DNA of 64,000 bases from the NCBI RefSeq assembly GCF_024437735.1, contig NZ_JANFQO010000005.1:248001-312000 (forward strand). The letters are read 5' to 3'. The notes beneath the pieces are model-generated. The model was not told the origin of the DNA, searched no databases, and saw only the letters and a program-made list of their open reading frames with translations. The stretch comes from Tahibacter harae. GTDB lineage: Bacteria; Pseudomonadota; Gammaproteobacteria; Xanthomonadales; Rhodanobacteraceae. Both the position numbers and the translations under genes were made by a program. This document shows, one piece after another, positions 42,899 to 52,246 of this stretch; the first letter of the stretch is position 1; each line of letters starts with the position of its first letter.

Positions 42899-43378
42899 TC
42901 ACTTGACCGGCTTGACCATGCGCAGCAGTTCGATGCCGTAGCCCTTGCTCTCGTACAGGGAACGAGCGCGGGCGTTGCCCTCGAACACGGCCAGGGTCAC
43001 ATGGCGGCAATGGTGTTCGCGGGCGAAGCGTTCGCTGTAGGCGAGCAGGGCGCTGCCGACGCCCTTGCCTTCGTGGCCGGGCGCGGTGGCCAGGTCGGAG
43101 ATATGGCAGTTCTGCGCGCCGGTGAAGAAGTCGGTCATCAGCATCAGGTGCAGGAAACCGACCCGTTCGCCGTCGTCATCCTCGGCCACGAACAGGTGCG
43201 AGCCGGCCGGCTGTTCGCGCAGGTGGCGGGCGATGTCGCGGCGTATGCCCTCGGCGGTTTCGCCGCGGCGGCGCCAGCGCGGCAGTTCAAAATCCACGAA
43301 GCGATCCACCAGGCCGAGAATGAAATCGTCGTCGCCGGCATCGGCCAGGCGAATATGGATACCGGATTGCGCGTCCAT
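42899..43378 (-). CDS. GNAT family N-acetyltransferase
   Basis: A 159-residue acetyltransferase. The family motif A is ISDLATAPGHEGKGVGSALLAYSE (quoted in part as ISDLATAPGHEGKGVGSALL), containing the pyrophosphate-binding Q/R-x-x-G-x-G/A-type loop as HEGKGVG. Motif B follows as VTLAVFEGNARARSLYESKGYG. It would move an acetyl group from acetyl-CoA to an amine; the substrate is unknown. The start at ATG 43378 gives the normal family length, although the frame is open much further upstream across the acyl-CoA dehydrogenase gene. Confidence 0.9.
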   Translation of the reverse strand: MDAQSGIHIRLADAGDDDFILGLVDRFVDFELPRWRRRGETAEGIRRDIARHLREQPAGSHLFVAEDDDGERVGFLHLMLMTDFFTGAQNCHISDLATAPGHEGKGVGSALLAYSERFAREHHCRHVTLAVFEGNARARSLYESKGYGIELLRMVKPVK

Positions 43379-43497
43379 AGCCCGAGTTTCTTCGCAGATT
43401 CGAGGGTTTGTGGTGGTCGGGAAGGCCGCCGGCGACCTGCCGGCGGCGTGCACAAAGTAGCGGAAGCGGCGGTGGCTGCGCCAGCCCCGGCGCGGGT

Positions 43498-45285
43498 TCA
43501 GCCGAACAGGGCGTCGGGCATGGCCATCAGGCTTTCCGCACCGGCGCGGATCGCGGCGATATGGCCGCGGGTGCGCGGCAGCAGGCGCGAATAGAAGAAA
43601 CGCGCGGTCAGCCGCTTGGCCTGCTTGAACTCCGCGCCGTGGCTGGCCGAGGCGTCGGCCGCGGCCACGCTGCGCGCCCAGAAATAGGCCAGGGCGATGT
43701 GGCCGGCATAGAACAGGTAATCCACCGCCGCCGCGCCCATTTCCTCGGCGTCGGCCATGGCCTTGCGGCCGATTTCCTGGGTCAGGCCTATCCATTCCTG
43801 GGTCAGTTCGGCCAGCGGCTTGATGAATTCGATCAGTTCCGGGTTGGCCTGCTCGGCATGGCAGAACGCGCTGATTTCCTCGACGAAATGGCGCAGGCCC
43901 GCGCCCTGCAGCTGCATGATCTTGCGGCCCAGCAGGTCCAGCGCCTGGATCTGGGTGGTGCCTTCGTAAATCGTGGTGATGCGGGCATCGCGCTGGAACT
44001 GTTCCATGCCCCATTCGGCGATATAGCCGTGGCCGCCGAAGATCTGCAGCGCGCAGTACGTGCTTTCCTGGGCGGTCTCGGTCAGCAGTGCCTTGACGAT
44101 GGGCGTGATGAAGCCGAGCAGTTCGTCGGCGCGCTGGCGCTCGGCGGCGTCCTCGCTGCGTTCGATGGTGTCGACCAGCAGCGCGGCGTAATAGCCCAGC
44201 ACCCGGCCGCCCTCGGCATACGCCTTCTGGGTCAGCAGCATGCGGCGGATGTCCGGATGCACGATCAGCGGATCGGCCGGCTTGTCCGGCCGCTTGGGAC
44301 CGCTGAGCGAACGCATCTGCAGACGGTCGCGGGCATAGGCCAGGGAGTTCTGGTAGGCGCGTTCGGTCAGGGCCAGGCCCTGGTAGCCGACGGCGATGCG
44401 CGCGGTGTTCATCATGGTGAACATCGCATTGAGGCCCTTGTTGGGCTGGCCGATCAGATAGCCCTCGGCGCCGTCGAAATTCATGACGCAGGTGGCCGAG
44501 GCCTTGATGCCCATTTTGTGCTCGATCGAGCCGCAGGCCAGGGTGTTGCGCTCACCCACCGTGCCATCGCGGGCGACCTTGAACTTGGGCACGATGAACA
44601 GCGAGATGCCCTTGGTGCCCGGCGGCGCATCCGGCAGGCGCGCCAGCACCAGATGGATGATGTTCCCGGCCATGTCGTGCTCGCCGGCGGTGATGAAGAT
44701 CTTGGTGCCGGTAATGCGGTAGCTGCCATCGGCGCTGGGTTCTGCCTTGGTCTTGAGCAGGCCCAGGTCGGTGCCGCAGTGCGGCTCGGTCAGGCACATG
44801 GTGCCGGTCCATTTGCCCGAGACGATGGGCTTGAGGAACACCTCGCGCTGCCATTCCTCGCCATGCTGCCTGAGCGCCTCGGACGCGCCGTGCGACAGCA
44901 GCGGGAAGTTGGCCCAGGACAGATTGGCCGAATCGAGCATTTCCTTCACCGCCGCGCCGACGCCCTCGGGCACGTGCTGGCCGCCGTACTCTTCCGACGC
45001 ATTCAGCGCCGGCCATCCGCCATCGCAGAACTGCGCGTAGGCTTCCTTGAAGCCCTTGGGCGTGGTCACCACGCCGTTGGCGAAATGGCAGCCTTCCTGG
45101 TCGCCGCTCTGGTTGAGCGGGGCGAGCACCTGTTCGGCGAAGCGCGCCGCCTCGTCCAGTACGGCGTCGACGACGTCGCGGCTCGCCGCCTCGCCGCCGG
45201 GCAGGCGTGCCCACAGGGCTTCCGCCCCGAGCACGTCGTACAGGGCAAAGCGCATATCGGTCAGCGGTGCGGCGTACTTGCTCAT
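43498..45285 (-). CDS. Acyl-CoA dehydrogenase, long DmdC-like type
   Basis: A 595-residue FAD enzyme that would make a trans-2,3 double bond in an acyl-CoA thioester. The opening KYAAPLTDMRFALYDVLG and the extra C-terminal helical domain are those of the ~595-residue subclass that includes 3-methylmercaptopropionyl-CoA dehydrogenase (DmdC) and many fatty acyl-CoA dehydrogenases. The substrate/FAD region is MCLTEPHCGTDLGLLKTKAE (residues ~163-182). The likely catalytic base is Glu441 in TTIYEGTTQIQ. No other beta-oxidation gene is adjacent. The start at ATG 45285 follows the family start; the frame is open further upstream without support. Substrate chain length is not readable. Confidence 0.92.
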   Translation of the reverse strand: MSKYAAPLTDMRFALYDVLGAEALWARLPGGEAASRDVVDAVLDEAARFAEQVLAPLNQSGDQEGCHFANGVVTTPKGFKEAYAQFCDGGWPALNASEEYGGQHVPEGVGAAVKEMLDSANLSWANFPLLSHGASEALRQHGEEWQREVFLKPIVSGKWTGTMCLTEPHCGTDLGLLKTKAEPSADGSYRITGTKIFITAGEHDMAGNIIHLVLARLPDAPPGTKGISLFIVPKFKVARDGTVGERNTLACGSIEHKMGIKASATCVMNFDGAEGYLIGQPNKGLNAMFTMMNTARIAVGYQGLALTERAYQNSLAYARDRLQMRSLSGPKRPDKPADPLIVHPDIRRMLLTQKAYAEGGRVLGYYAALLVDTIERSEDAAERQRADELLGFITPIVKALLTETAQESTYCALQIFGGHGYIAEWGMEQFQRDARITTIYEGTTQIQALDLLGRKIMQLQGAGLRHFVEEISAFCHAEQANPELIEFIKPLAELTQEWIGLTQEIGRKAMADAEEMGAAAVDYLFYAGHIALAYFWARSVAAADASASHGAEFKQAKRLTARFFYSRLLPRTRGHIAAIRAGAESLMAMPDALFG

Positions 45286-45302
45286 GATTCGGCCTTTGGT
45301 GG

Positions 45303-45776
45303 TCAACGATAGGTATTGGGACGGCCCGGCACCGGCGACAGCCGGCTCGCATGGGACGCGGGGAACTTGCGATTGGGTTCGCTGGTGACGACTTCGCCGC
45401 GCAGCTGGTAGCCGATGCTGCCGTCGCGGGCGGACTGGGCCAGCCGTTCGGCGGCTTCGCGGCTGGGCGATACCGTGGCACTGACCACGTCGGCCGACTG
45501 CCCCGGGATTTCCAGCGCCGGGCGCACGTAGATGCTGCCGGCATTGGCGCCTTCGATCTCCAGCCCGGCCTCGAAGGTGTCGAACTGCATGGGCACGGTG
45601 CTGAAGTTCTGCACCCGCAGCTCCAGCTGCCAGCGCCCGTCGGCCTGCACCGCCAGTTGCTGGATGCTGACCGCCGGCGGATTGATGCGGCGCACCGGCT
45701 TGCCGCCGCCGCAGGCGGCGAGCAGGGAAAAGGCCAGGAGGATCAGGGCAGCGCGAACCAGGATAGCCAGCTTCAT
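45303..45776 (-). CDS. Outer-membrane-type lipoprotein, LEA type 2-like
   Basis: A 157-residue lipoprotein with a clear lipobox: LLAFSLLAAC-GGG, Cys at about residue 22. The mature part is one beta-sandwich, with WQLELRVQNFSTVPMQFDTF and GLEIEGANAGSIYVRPALEI typical of LEA14/WHy-like domains, which bind hydrophobic or surface partners. It lies 17 bp upstream of the acyl-CoA dehydrogenase start and is probably its operon partner. Function unknown. Confidence 0.82.
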   Translation of the reverse strand: MKLAILVRAALILLAFSLLAACGGGKPVRRINPPAVSIQQLAVQADGRWQLELRVQNFSTVPMQFDTFEAGLEIEGANAGSIYVRPALEIPGQSADVVSATVSPSREAAERLAQSARDGSIGYQLRGEVVTSEPNRKFPASHASRLSPVPGRPNTYR

Positions 45777-46335
45777 CGGTGGGCCTCAAACGATTGTTTG
45801 AATGTTAGCGTGGGGCCGGCGGCGGGAGCAAAGGGCCGGCGGCCGGAACCATAGTTTGGCCGGCATGACCAGGCAATGATTCCGCGGCGGCCAAGGGCGG
45901 GCGCCCGCGCCGGGATTGCGGCAGGACCAGGGGAAAATACCGTGCGGGGCGGGCCTGTACGCGGCCTCGACGGCGGGCGGTCGGGCGGCGGATCCTGCCG
46001 GGCGCAGCGCGGGCGGCCCGCGACCTTGTTCCAGTCCACCACGGTGTCGCCATCGCCACCAGACGCAGCGCGTGCAGCAGGTTGGCGGAAAACTGCGCCG
46101 CCGCCGTGGCATGGATGGCGAGTACGGTCTAGTCGTAACGCTGCAGTTCGCGGTGGTTCAGCGGCAGGACGTGCGGACAGCGCGTTCTGTCGCGATCCGC
46201 GAGCGCAGTGGTGAACGCTTGTGCAGCGGCAGCGCAGGTTTCCCATCCGGTTATCCGTGCCGCCGCCGCGGCCGCTCCGACGCCGCGACTCCCGTACGCA
46301 GCCGCCCGTGCCTGCCCCTTGCCGCCGTCGCTGTC
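45777..46335. other. Gene-poor gap between the lipoprotein and a delta-60 gene
   Basis: About 560 bp. Open frames on both strands are Arg-rich or interrupted, and none has a credible start or family. A CGACTAG-like stop breaks the most protein-like minus-strand reading near 46130. I see no clear promoter, terminator or RNA. It may contain the decayed end of a former gene. Confidence 0.5.
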
Positions 46336-47754
46336 TCAGTCGAACGTGTCGGCGAAGATTTCGTCGTGCTGCATGCCGAACATCATCTGCGTGCGGCCGT
46401 TGAGACCGGTGAACGCGGTGCCGCCGACCACGATGCGGCCGCGCTGCAGCAGCAGGGCATCGCCGTTCAGGCCGTGCTGGCCGGTGGTGGAGATCTGTAC
46501 CAGATGCTGGATCTTGCCGCCGTTGCCGAAGCTCGTGTCCACGCCGAAATTGCGCTTGAGGCGCAGCAATGCAGTGGCGACGTACTCGCCCTGGTTGCTG
46601 TTGCTGGAAGCCAGGATCAGGTAATTGCCGTTGGCCTGGCGCGTGATGGCGCGCGCGGCTTCCCAGTTGTAGCGCGGCTCGGCCGGGTTGGGGCCGGCGA
46701 AATCCAGCGCGTACTGGCGCACGCCATTGGCGCCGATGCTGGTATCGAGCTGGCCGTCCGCGCGCCAGCGCAGCAGGAAGATATCGCCGTCGGAACTGAC
46801 CTGGTTGGACTGTATCTTGCCGACCTGGATCACGCGGCCGTCGGATTCCAGCAGCGACGCATAGCTCCACGGCGATTCGCTCAGGCCCAGCGGCGATTTC
46901 AGATTGATCTTGGAAATGCCCGCCGACACATTGCCGAAGGAAGGATCCATGCTGCCGTTGGCCAGCAGACGCACCACGAACTGCTTCTTGTCCGACACGG
47001 CCTGGCTGGACTGCGAGATCGCCCCGGTCACGACGATGCGGCCGTCGGCCATCAGGTGCAGGCCGTTGACGCCGCGAATCTCCGGCACCGACCACTCGAA
47101 CGGCAGCTGCACCTTGCCGGCGCTGCCGAACGCCGCCACCGGCTGGCCGGCATCGCTGTAGCGGATGATGCCGAGCTGGGTCGTGCCGGCCGTGGTGACG
47201 GTGCCGGCAACGATGATGTCGCCGTTGGCCGCGACCGCCACCTGCTGGCTGAAATCCTCGTTGTCGCCGCCCTGGTCGAACGGCACCGTCAGTACGCCGC
47301 TGCCGGCCAGGCTGGAGTCCAGATCGCCGTTGGGCAGGAAGCGATAGACCATGAAATCCGGACAGCCGTTGATCGCCAGCACCACCCGGCCCTCTGCATC
47401 GAGCACGGCGTTGGAGACGTTGAAATCCGCGCACGGCCCGATCACGCTGCGCAGGCCCAGTTCGCCGAAGTCCACATCCGGATAGCCGTTGGCGCCGACC
47501 CGGTACAGGCTGAGGCGGTAGGCGCCGGGCGCGCGCATGCGTCCCGCCAGCCAGAGCTTGCCGTCGGGCCGCTGCAGCACGCCGCCCACGGTATCCAGCG
47601 AGAAATTCGGCGTGCCGTTGGGATTGGCATAGAAGCCATAGCCCGGGAATTCGCCGTCGGTGCCGAAACTGGGGTCCAGGGCGCCGTCGGCGGCAGCGGC
47701 GCCGCCGCCGAGCGCACTGCAGGCCAGGGCGGCGGCGAGAAGGAATTGGCGCAT
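46336..47754 (-). CDS. Secreted delta-60 repeat protein with IF-x-D-x-F-type tail
   Basis: A 472-residue protein with a signal peptide (FLLAAALACSALGGGAAAAD). Delta-60 repeat units run through the mature part: LDPSFGTDGEF, LQRPDGKLWLAG, LDSSLAGSG, VAANGDIIVAGTV, MADGRIVVTGA, MDPSFGNV and DTSFGNGGK. The protein ends EIFADTFD, a short acidic/aromatic tail also seen, varied, on two other secreted proteins in this window. ATG 47754 follows GGAG at a good distance; the GTG three codons upstream is less likely. Probably a secreted beta-propeller; ligand unknown. Confidence 0.85.
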   Translation of the reverse strand: MRQFLLAAALACSALGGGAAAADGALDPSFGTDGEFPGYGFYANPNGTPNFSLDTVGGVLQRPDGKLWLAGRMRAPGAYRLSLYRVGANGYPDVDFGELGLRSVIGPCADFNVSNAVLDAEGRVVLAINGCPDFMVYRFLPNGDLDSSLAGSGVLTVPFDQGGDNEDFSQQVAVAANGDIIVAGTVTTAGTTQLGIIRYSDAGQPVAAFGSAGKVQLPFEWSVPEIRGVNGLHLMADGRIVVTGAISQSSQAVSDKKQFVVRLLANGSMDPSFGNVSAGISKINLKSPLGLSESPWSYASLLESDGRVIQVGKIQSNQVSSDGDIFLLRWRADGQLDTSIGANGVRQYALDFAGPNPAEPRYNWEAARAITRQANGNYLILASSNSNQGEYVATALLRLKRNFGVDTSFGNGGKIQHLVQISTTGQHGLNGDALLLQRGRIVVGGTAFTGLNGRTQMMFGMQHDEIFADTFD

Positions 47755-48385
47755 GGCGGGCACTCCGAAGGGAATGTCCTCACATACGGTTGCCGCGGGT
47801 GCCGCGGATCATGCCGCAGCTGTGCTGCCGCGGGCGCGAAGAGCCGGCGAGAGCGGGAGTCGACGCTGACGGCCCGCTGCAGCCGCGCCCTGGGTCGGCG
47901 GCCGCGCGATGGCCGCTCACTGTGGCCGCGCCGGCCAAGCCCTGGCCGCTTCCAGCGCTGCGTCGGGACCGTCCGGTACCAGCGGAGTGTTCTCATCCGG
48001 CTGCAATCCGTCGGCGACCAGGCATGGGCGCTGGTCAGCGCGACGGTAAGGCAGGCGGCAATGCGAGGACGCAGGGCTGTCCTTGGTTGACTTCGCCACG
48101 GCGCGGTCGCGGACTGCATTTCGGCAGCACGCGCGGCGTGCGCTCCGCGCCGAGGTACGTCGCGGTTTGCTTAAAAGTTCCATTGTTTCGGCTGATGCCG
48201 GCAGACGGCGGCCGGGTCTGCCGAGTACGGCTGCGAGCCGGCCATGCCTGCATCGCCAGCCGCCAGCGGAAAAGGCAGCGGCGATGCAGCCACGGTCAAC
48301 CGCACAGGCACGTGCCAGGAAAATTCCCATCCCACCGGCATCCCGCCGCTGATGCGGGGCTTGACCTATCCGTTAGCATGTAGCG
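47755..48385. other. Long gap between the delta-60 gene and recQ
   Basis: About 630 bp. Frames of over 100 codons exist on both strands, but all are Arg/Ala/Pro-rich with no family resemblance or ribosome site. A short AT-rich patch (TTTGCTTAAAAGTTCCATTG at 48167-48186) is the most promoter-like place. Nothing else stands out. Confidence 0.5.
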
Positions 48386-50236
48386 ATGAAACCCCAAGCC
48401 CTGGACATACTGCACCGCGTTTTCGGCTACGCCAGCTTCCGCGGCGAGCAGGCCGCCATCGTCGAACACCTGGATCGGGGCGGCGACTGCCTGGTCCTGA
48501 TGCCTACCGGCGGCGGCAAGTCGCTGTGCTACCAGGTGCCGGCCCTGCTGCGCGAGGGCACGGCCATCGTGGTCTCGCCGCTGATCGCGCTGATGCAGGA
48601 TCAGGTCGATGCGTTGATCCAGCTGGGCGTCGCTGCGGCCTTCCTGAATTCTTCGCAGTCGCCGCAGGTGCAGCGCGAAGTCGAGCAGCGCCTGCTGCGG
48701 CGCGAACTCAAGCTGCTGTACGTGGCGCCCGAGCGCCTGCTCGGCGAGCGCACGCTGGAACTGCTGGAGCGCGTGCCCGTCTCGCTGTTCGCCATCGACG
48801 AGGCACATTGCGTGTCGCAGTGGGGCCACGATTTCCGACCCGAATACCGCGGCCTCAATCTGTTGCACCAGCGCTTCCCGCAGGTGCCGCGCATCGCCCT
48901 GACCGCCACCGCCGATGCGCCGACCCGCGCCGAGATCGTCGAACGCCTGGGGCTGGAGGATGCGCGCCAGTTCGTCGCCAGTTTCGACCGGCCCAATATC
49001 CGCTACCGCGTGGTGCAGAAGAACAACGCGCGGCGCCAGCTCAAGGAATTCCTCGAAAGCCACCGCGACGAATCCGGCATCGTCTACTGCCTTTCGCGCA
49101 AGAAGGTGGACGAGACCGCCGCCGCCCTGGTCGAGGACGGTTTCACCGCCATGCCGTACCACGCCGGCATGGAGCAGGCTGCGCGCGCCGCCAACCAGCA
49201 GCGCTTCCTGCGCGAGGACGGCGTAGTCATGGTCGCGACCATTGCCTTTGGCATGGGCATAGACAAGCCCGACGTGCGTTTCGTGGCGCACATGGACCTG
49301 CCCAAAAGCATGGAAGGCTACTACCAGGAAACCGGCCGCGGCGGCCGCGACGGCCTGCCGGCGGAGGCCTGGCTGTGCTACGGCCTGGGCGATGTGGTCA
49401 CCATGAGCCAGATGATCGCCCAGTCCGAATCCGGCCAGGAGCGCAAGCGGGTCGAACGGGCCAAGCTCGAAGCCTTGCTCGGCTATGCGGAAGCCACCGG
49501 CTGCCGCCGCCAGCTGCTGCTGCGCTATTTCGGCGAGGAACGCGGCGATGCCTGCGGCAACTGCGATAACTGCCTGGAGCCGCCGCGCACCTGGGATGCG
49601 ACCGAGGTCGCGCAGAAGGCGCTGTCGGCGGTCTACCGCACCGGACAGCGCTTCGGCGTAGGCCATCTGGTCGCCGTGCTGCGCGGCGAGGAAAACGACA
49701 AGCTGCGCAGCTGGAACCATCACACGCTCAGCGTATTCGGCATCGGCAAGGATCTGGATGCGCGCCAGTGGAGCGGCGTGTTCCGCCATCTCGTTGCCGC
49801 GGGCTATCTCGCCGCCGACCATGAAGGCTATGGCGCGCTGCACCTCACCGAGACCAGCCGCGGCGTGCTCAAGGGCGAAGTGCGCATCTTCATGCGCCAC
49901 GAGGCCGCGGGCGAGGAGCGCCGCGCCGAACGCAAGGCCGCGCGCAGCGGTGCCCGCAGCGCCAAGGCCGGCGGCCGCACGCGCCACAATTCGCTGGAAA
50001 TCGGCGACGAAGACCGGCCGCTGTGGGACGCCCTGCGCGCGCTGCGCTCGCGCCTGGCCAAGGAACAGAACGTACCGCCCTACGTCATCTTCCACGACGC
50101 CACCTTGCTCGACATGCTGCGCGAGCACCCGACCAGTCTGCGCGAAATGGCGGAGATCAGCGGCGTGGGAACGAGCAAGCTGGAGAAATACGGCGAGGCT
50201 TTCCTGAAAGTGCTGACCGAGGAAATCGGCGACTGA
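48386..50236 (+). CDS. recQ: ATP-dependent DNA helicase RecQ
   Basis: A 616-residue 3'-5' helicase acting in recombination and replication-fork repair. It has the superfamily 2 motifs: motif 0 (VFGYASFRGEQAAIV), Walker A at 39-46 (MPTGGGKS), DEAH at 138-141 (IDEAHCVSQWGHDFRPEY) and motif VI (QETGRGGRDGLPAEAW). The zinc-binding RQC module is visible as CRRQLLLRYFGEE with CGNCDNC. The C-terminal HRDC domain ends the protein (LREMAEISGVGTSKLEKYGEAF). The length is close to E. coli RecQ (609). It is transcribed alone. Confidence 0.97.
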   Translation: MKPQALDILHRVFGYASFRGEQAAIVEHLDRGGDCLVLMPTGGGKSLCYQVPALLREGTAIVVSPLIALMQDQVDALIQLGVAAAFLNSSQSPQVQREVEQRLLRRELKLLYVAPERLLGERTLELLERVPVSLFAIDEAHCVSQWGHDFRPEYRGLNLLHQRFPQVPRIALTATADAPTRAEIVERLGLEDARQFVASFDRPNIRYRVVQKNNARRQLKEFLESHRDESGIVYCLSRKKVDETAAALVEDGFTAMPYHAGMEQAARAANQQRFLREDGVVMVATIAFGMGIDKPDVRFVAHMDLPKSMEGYYQETGRGGRDGLPAEAWLCYGLGDVVTMSQMIAQSESGQERKRVERAKLEALLGYAEATGCRRQLLLRYFGEERGDACGNCDNCLEPPRTWDATEVAQKALSAVYRTGQRFGVGHLVAVLRGEENDKLRSWNHHTLSVFGIGKDLDARQWSGVFRHLVAAGYLAADHEGYGALHLTETSRGVLKGEVRIFMRHEAAGEERRAERKAARSGARSAKAGGRTRHNSLEIGDEDRPLWDALRALRSRLAKEQNVPPYVIFHDATLLDMLREHPTSLREMAEISGVGTSKLEKYGEAFLKVLTEEIGD

Positions 50237-50654
50237 GCCCAGCGCGTCGGGCATGTGCAGGGCGATGTTTCGCGGCGGTGGCACGCGGTTTCTGCGGTGT
50301 CGCGGGTGTTGCTGTGCAAGCGTCGCGGCGCGGCCGCTTGCATTGCGGGGCGATCACCGCGGCATGCGGCGGCGGTTGCCGCGGGCCGAGGGGCGAGCGG
50401 GTGTCGTATCCGTCGGTGTATCGCGTGGGATTGCCGCCGGTCGCCTGGAAGTGCCGGTGGCTGTCTGACGCCGTTGGCGCTTGTCCGCCGGGATGGCTTG
50501 CAGCGGCAGCGTATCGCGCTCCCGCCTGGGTGTGGCCGCTTGCAGCCTTGCAGAAATTGCGCGCTCGCCGATCCATGCCGTTCGGCCCAGGCGGAGCCGA
50601 GGGTTCAGCCGGCATCGTTGCGTCTTCAGCAGTTCTTTCTCAGGAGTTCCGGCA
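50237..50654. other. Gap after recQ
   Basis: About 420 bp of GC-rich DNA with no convincing frame and no terminator with a T tract. A CAGGAG ribosome site for the next gene lies at its end (50641-50646). Confidence 0.5.
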
Positions 50655-51173
50655 ATGAAGGCGGCGGTGTTGGCGTTTGCTTTGTGTGGCGCGGTGGCGC
50701 CGGTGTTTGCGGCGCAGTCTGGCGCAGCGGCCGCCCCGGGCGCCTCCCCGGTTGCGCCGCCGGCTGCCGCGCGTGCGGTGCCGGCGTCAGTGGAACTTCC
50801 CGCGGAATTTGCGCGCGTCCTGCGCGATTACGAAAAAGCCTGGATGGCCGGCGATGCCGCCGCGCTGGCGGCGCTGTTCACCGATGACGGCTACGCGCTT
50901 CCCAATGGCCAACCGCCCGCGGCCGGCGCCGAGGCGATACGCGCGGCCTACCAGCGCAACGCCGGTTCGCCGCTGAGCCTGCGCGCGCTGCACTACGTCC
51001 AGTCCGGCGACATGGCCTACATCATCGGTGGTTTCGGCGGCGCTGCGGACAAACCGGATTTCGGCAAATTCGTGCTGGTGCTGCGGCGTGCCGGCGATGG
51101 CGGCTGGCGCATCGCGGCAGATATGGACAATGCCAATGCGATGCCGCGCAGGAGTGCGGCGGCGGGCGGGTAG
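50655..51173 (+). CDS. Exported NTF2/SnoaL-like protein (YybH/DUF4440 type)
   Basis: A 172-residue protein with a signal peptide (VLAFALCGAVAPVFAAQ) and a Pro/Ala-rich linker. The C-terminal ~120 residues have a cone-shaped NTF2-like fold: RDYEKAWMAGDAAALAALFTDDGYALPNG, quoted as YEKAWMAGDAAALAALFTDD, then GAEAIRAAYQ, and the last strands KFVLVLRRAGDGGWRIAADMDN. Members act as isomerases, hydrolases or binding proteins; the export signal points to a periplasmic role. ATG 50655 follows CAGGAG. Confidence 0.87.
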   Translation: MKAAVLAFALCGAVAPVFAAQSGAAAAPGASPVAPPAAARAVPASVELPAEFARVLRDYEKAWMAGDAAALAALFTDDGYALPNGQPPAAGAEAIRAAYQRNAGSPLSLRALHYVQSGDMAYIIGGFGGAADKPDFGKFVLVLRRAGDGGWRIAADMDNANAMPRRSAAAGG

Positions 51174-51251
51174 CGCGGTGCGGAGTCCGCAGGAGAACGC
51201 CGAAAGCGCGCGGGCGGCCGTGTAATGCCGCGCCTGAAGGTGCGGAACGGC

Positions 51252-51420
51252 TGGTGTCCCGAATCATCCCGCCGGGGTTTGTGGAAAAGGCCGGGTGTCC
51301 TGGAACCACCATCGCATCCCTGCAATCGGGCGGCGGAAGCGGGGTGGCCCGAAATCGACGCACATTCGGGCTGCACGGGCTGTCTGGTTTCCTGAAATAA
51401 GTGGGTGTCCTGGAATCCGG
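51252..51420. repeat. Diverged copies of the GTGTCC[TC]GAAT repeat
   Basis: GGTGTCCCGAATCATC (51252), GGGTGTCCTGGAACCAC (51293), GGGTGGCCCGAAATCG (51341) and a pair near 51386-51420 (TTTCCTGAAATAAGTG, GGGTGTCCTGGAATCC). They share the core of the better-preserved block at 37981-38208. The 51174-51568 gap holds these and nothing else I can name. Confidence 0.6.
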
Positions 51421-51568
51421 TCCCGAAGTCAGCAACGCCCGGGTGCGGGCTGTGCGGAAGTTGGTGACCCGGACCGCTCTCCGAAACCGTCCAGCAAGCC
51501 CCAAACAAAACCCATGCGAGACGCTTTTCCAAGGCGGCGAGCCCCCAAGAGCCCGCCGCTGCGCAGCA

Positions 51569-52087
51569 CTAATTCACCAATTCATGAATCAGCTTGGACG
51601 CGCGCTTTTCCCACCCGGCCGCCGAGCAGGCTGTCCACATTCTCCGGTTATCCATCTGCAGCGCTACGCCATCGGCCGTAACAGTGCCGTCTTTTTCCTG
51701 CCGCAGGGAGGCGACCATGGTTTTCCTTCCCTGGTAGGCATTGTTCGCGCCTCGGGTATTCACCTCGTAGCAGATGCAGGTCCTGCCGTTCCAGCCAGGG
51801 TCGGTCTGGCTGGGCAGCGCGTCGCTGCAGGAGACGGCCTGGGACGAAACGCGGTACTGGATGGCACTCATGGGATCGGTCAGCGTATCGGCCAGCAGCA
51901 GATCCAGCGCCCGTTTCTCCGCGTCCGAGGTCTTGCGTACCGCGATGGAGGAGGTGTTCGAGCCCTCTTTGCCGGGCTGGGCCTGCGCTGCCGGCTCGCC
52001 GCCACTGTTTTCAAGCGCTTCGGCCTGTACGCCGGCCAGCAGGAACAGCGCGGCAGTCAGCGCGCTGGAACAGATACGCCTCTTCAT
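51569..52087 (-). CDS. Secreted protein of unknown family
   Basis: A 172-residue protein with a signal peptide (SALTAALFLLAGVQAEA). A polar, Ser/Gly/Gln-rich stretch follows, then a compact domain from about residue 55 (SDAEKRALDLLLADTLTDPM, IQYRVSSQAVSC, CICYEVNTRGANNAYQG) with four Cys, likely in disulfides (SCSDAL, TCICY, WTACS). The pattern loss-of-residue DTLTDPMSAIQYRVS recalls small periplasmic proteins of unknown function in Xanthomonadales. ATG 52087 follows GGAG. No neighbour suggests a role. Confidence 0.75.
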   Translation of the reverse strand: MKRRICSSALTAALFLLAGVQAEALENSGGEPAAQAQPGKEGSNTSSIAVRKTSDAEKRALDLLLADTLTDPMSAIQYRVSSQAVSCSDALPSQTDPGWNGRTCICYEVNTRGANNAYQGRKTMVASLRQEKDGTVTADGVALQMDNRRMWTACSAAGWEKRASKLIHELVN

Positions 52088-52246
52088 CAGGATCTCCAGG
52101 GAAGCCGTTGGCTACGAGCGGATTTGTCGCTGTGACAGTGCGCCGGCGACAGGGCGCCGGCCCGCCCGTTTCTACCAGTGCGCGGCATTTTTGCAATAGT
52201 CCCGGCGCTCTGGCGCAGGGCTGCCGTTCACGCTGCGCCGCCGCGC

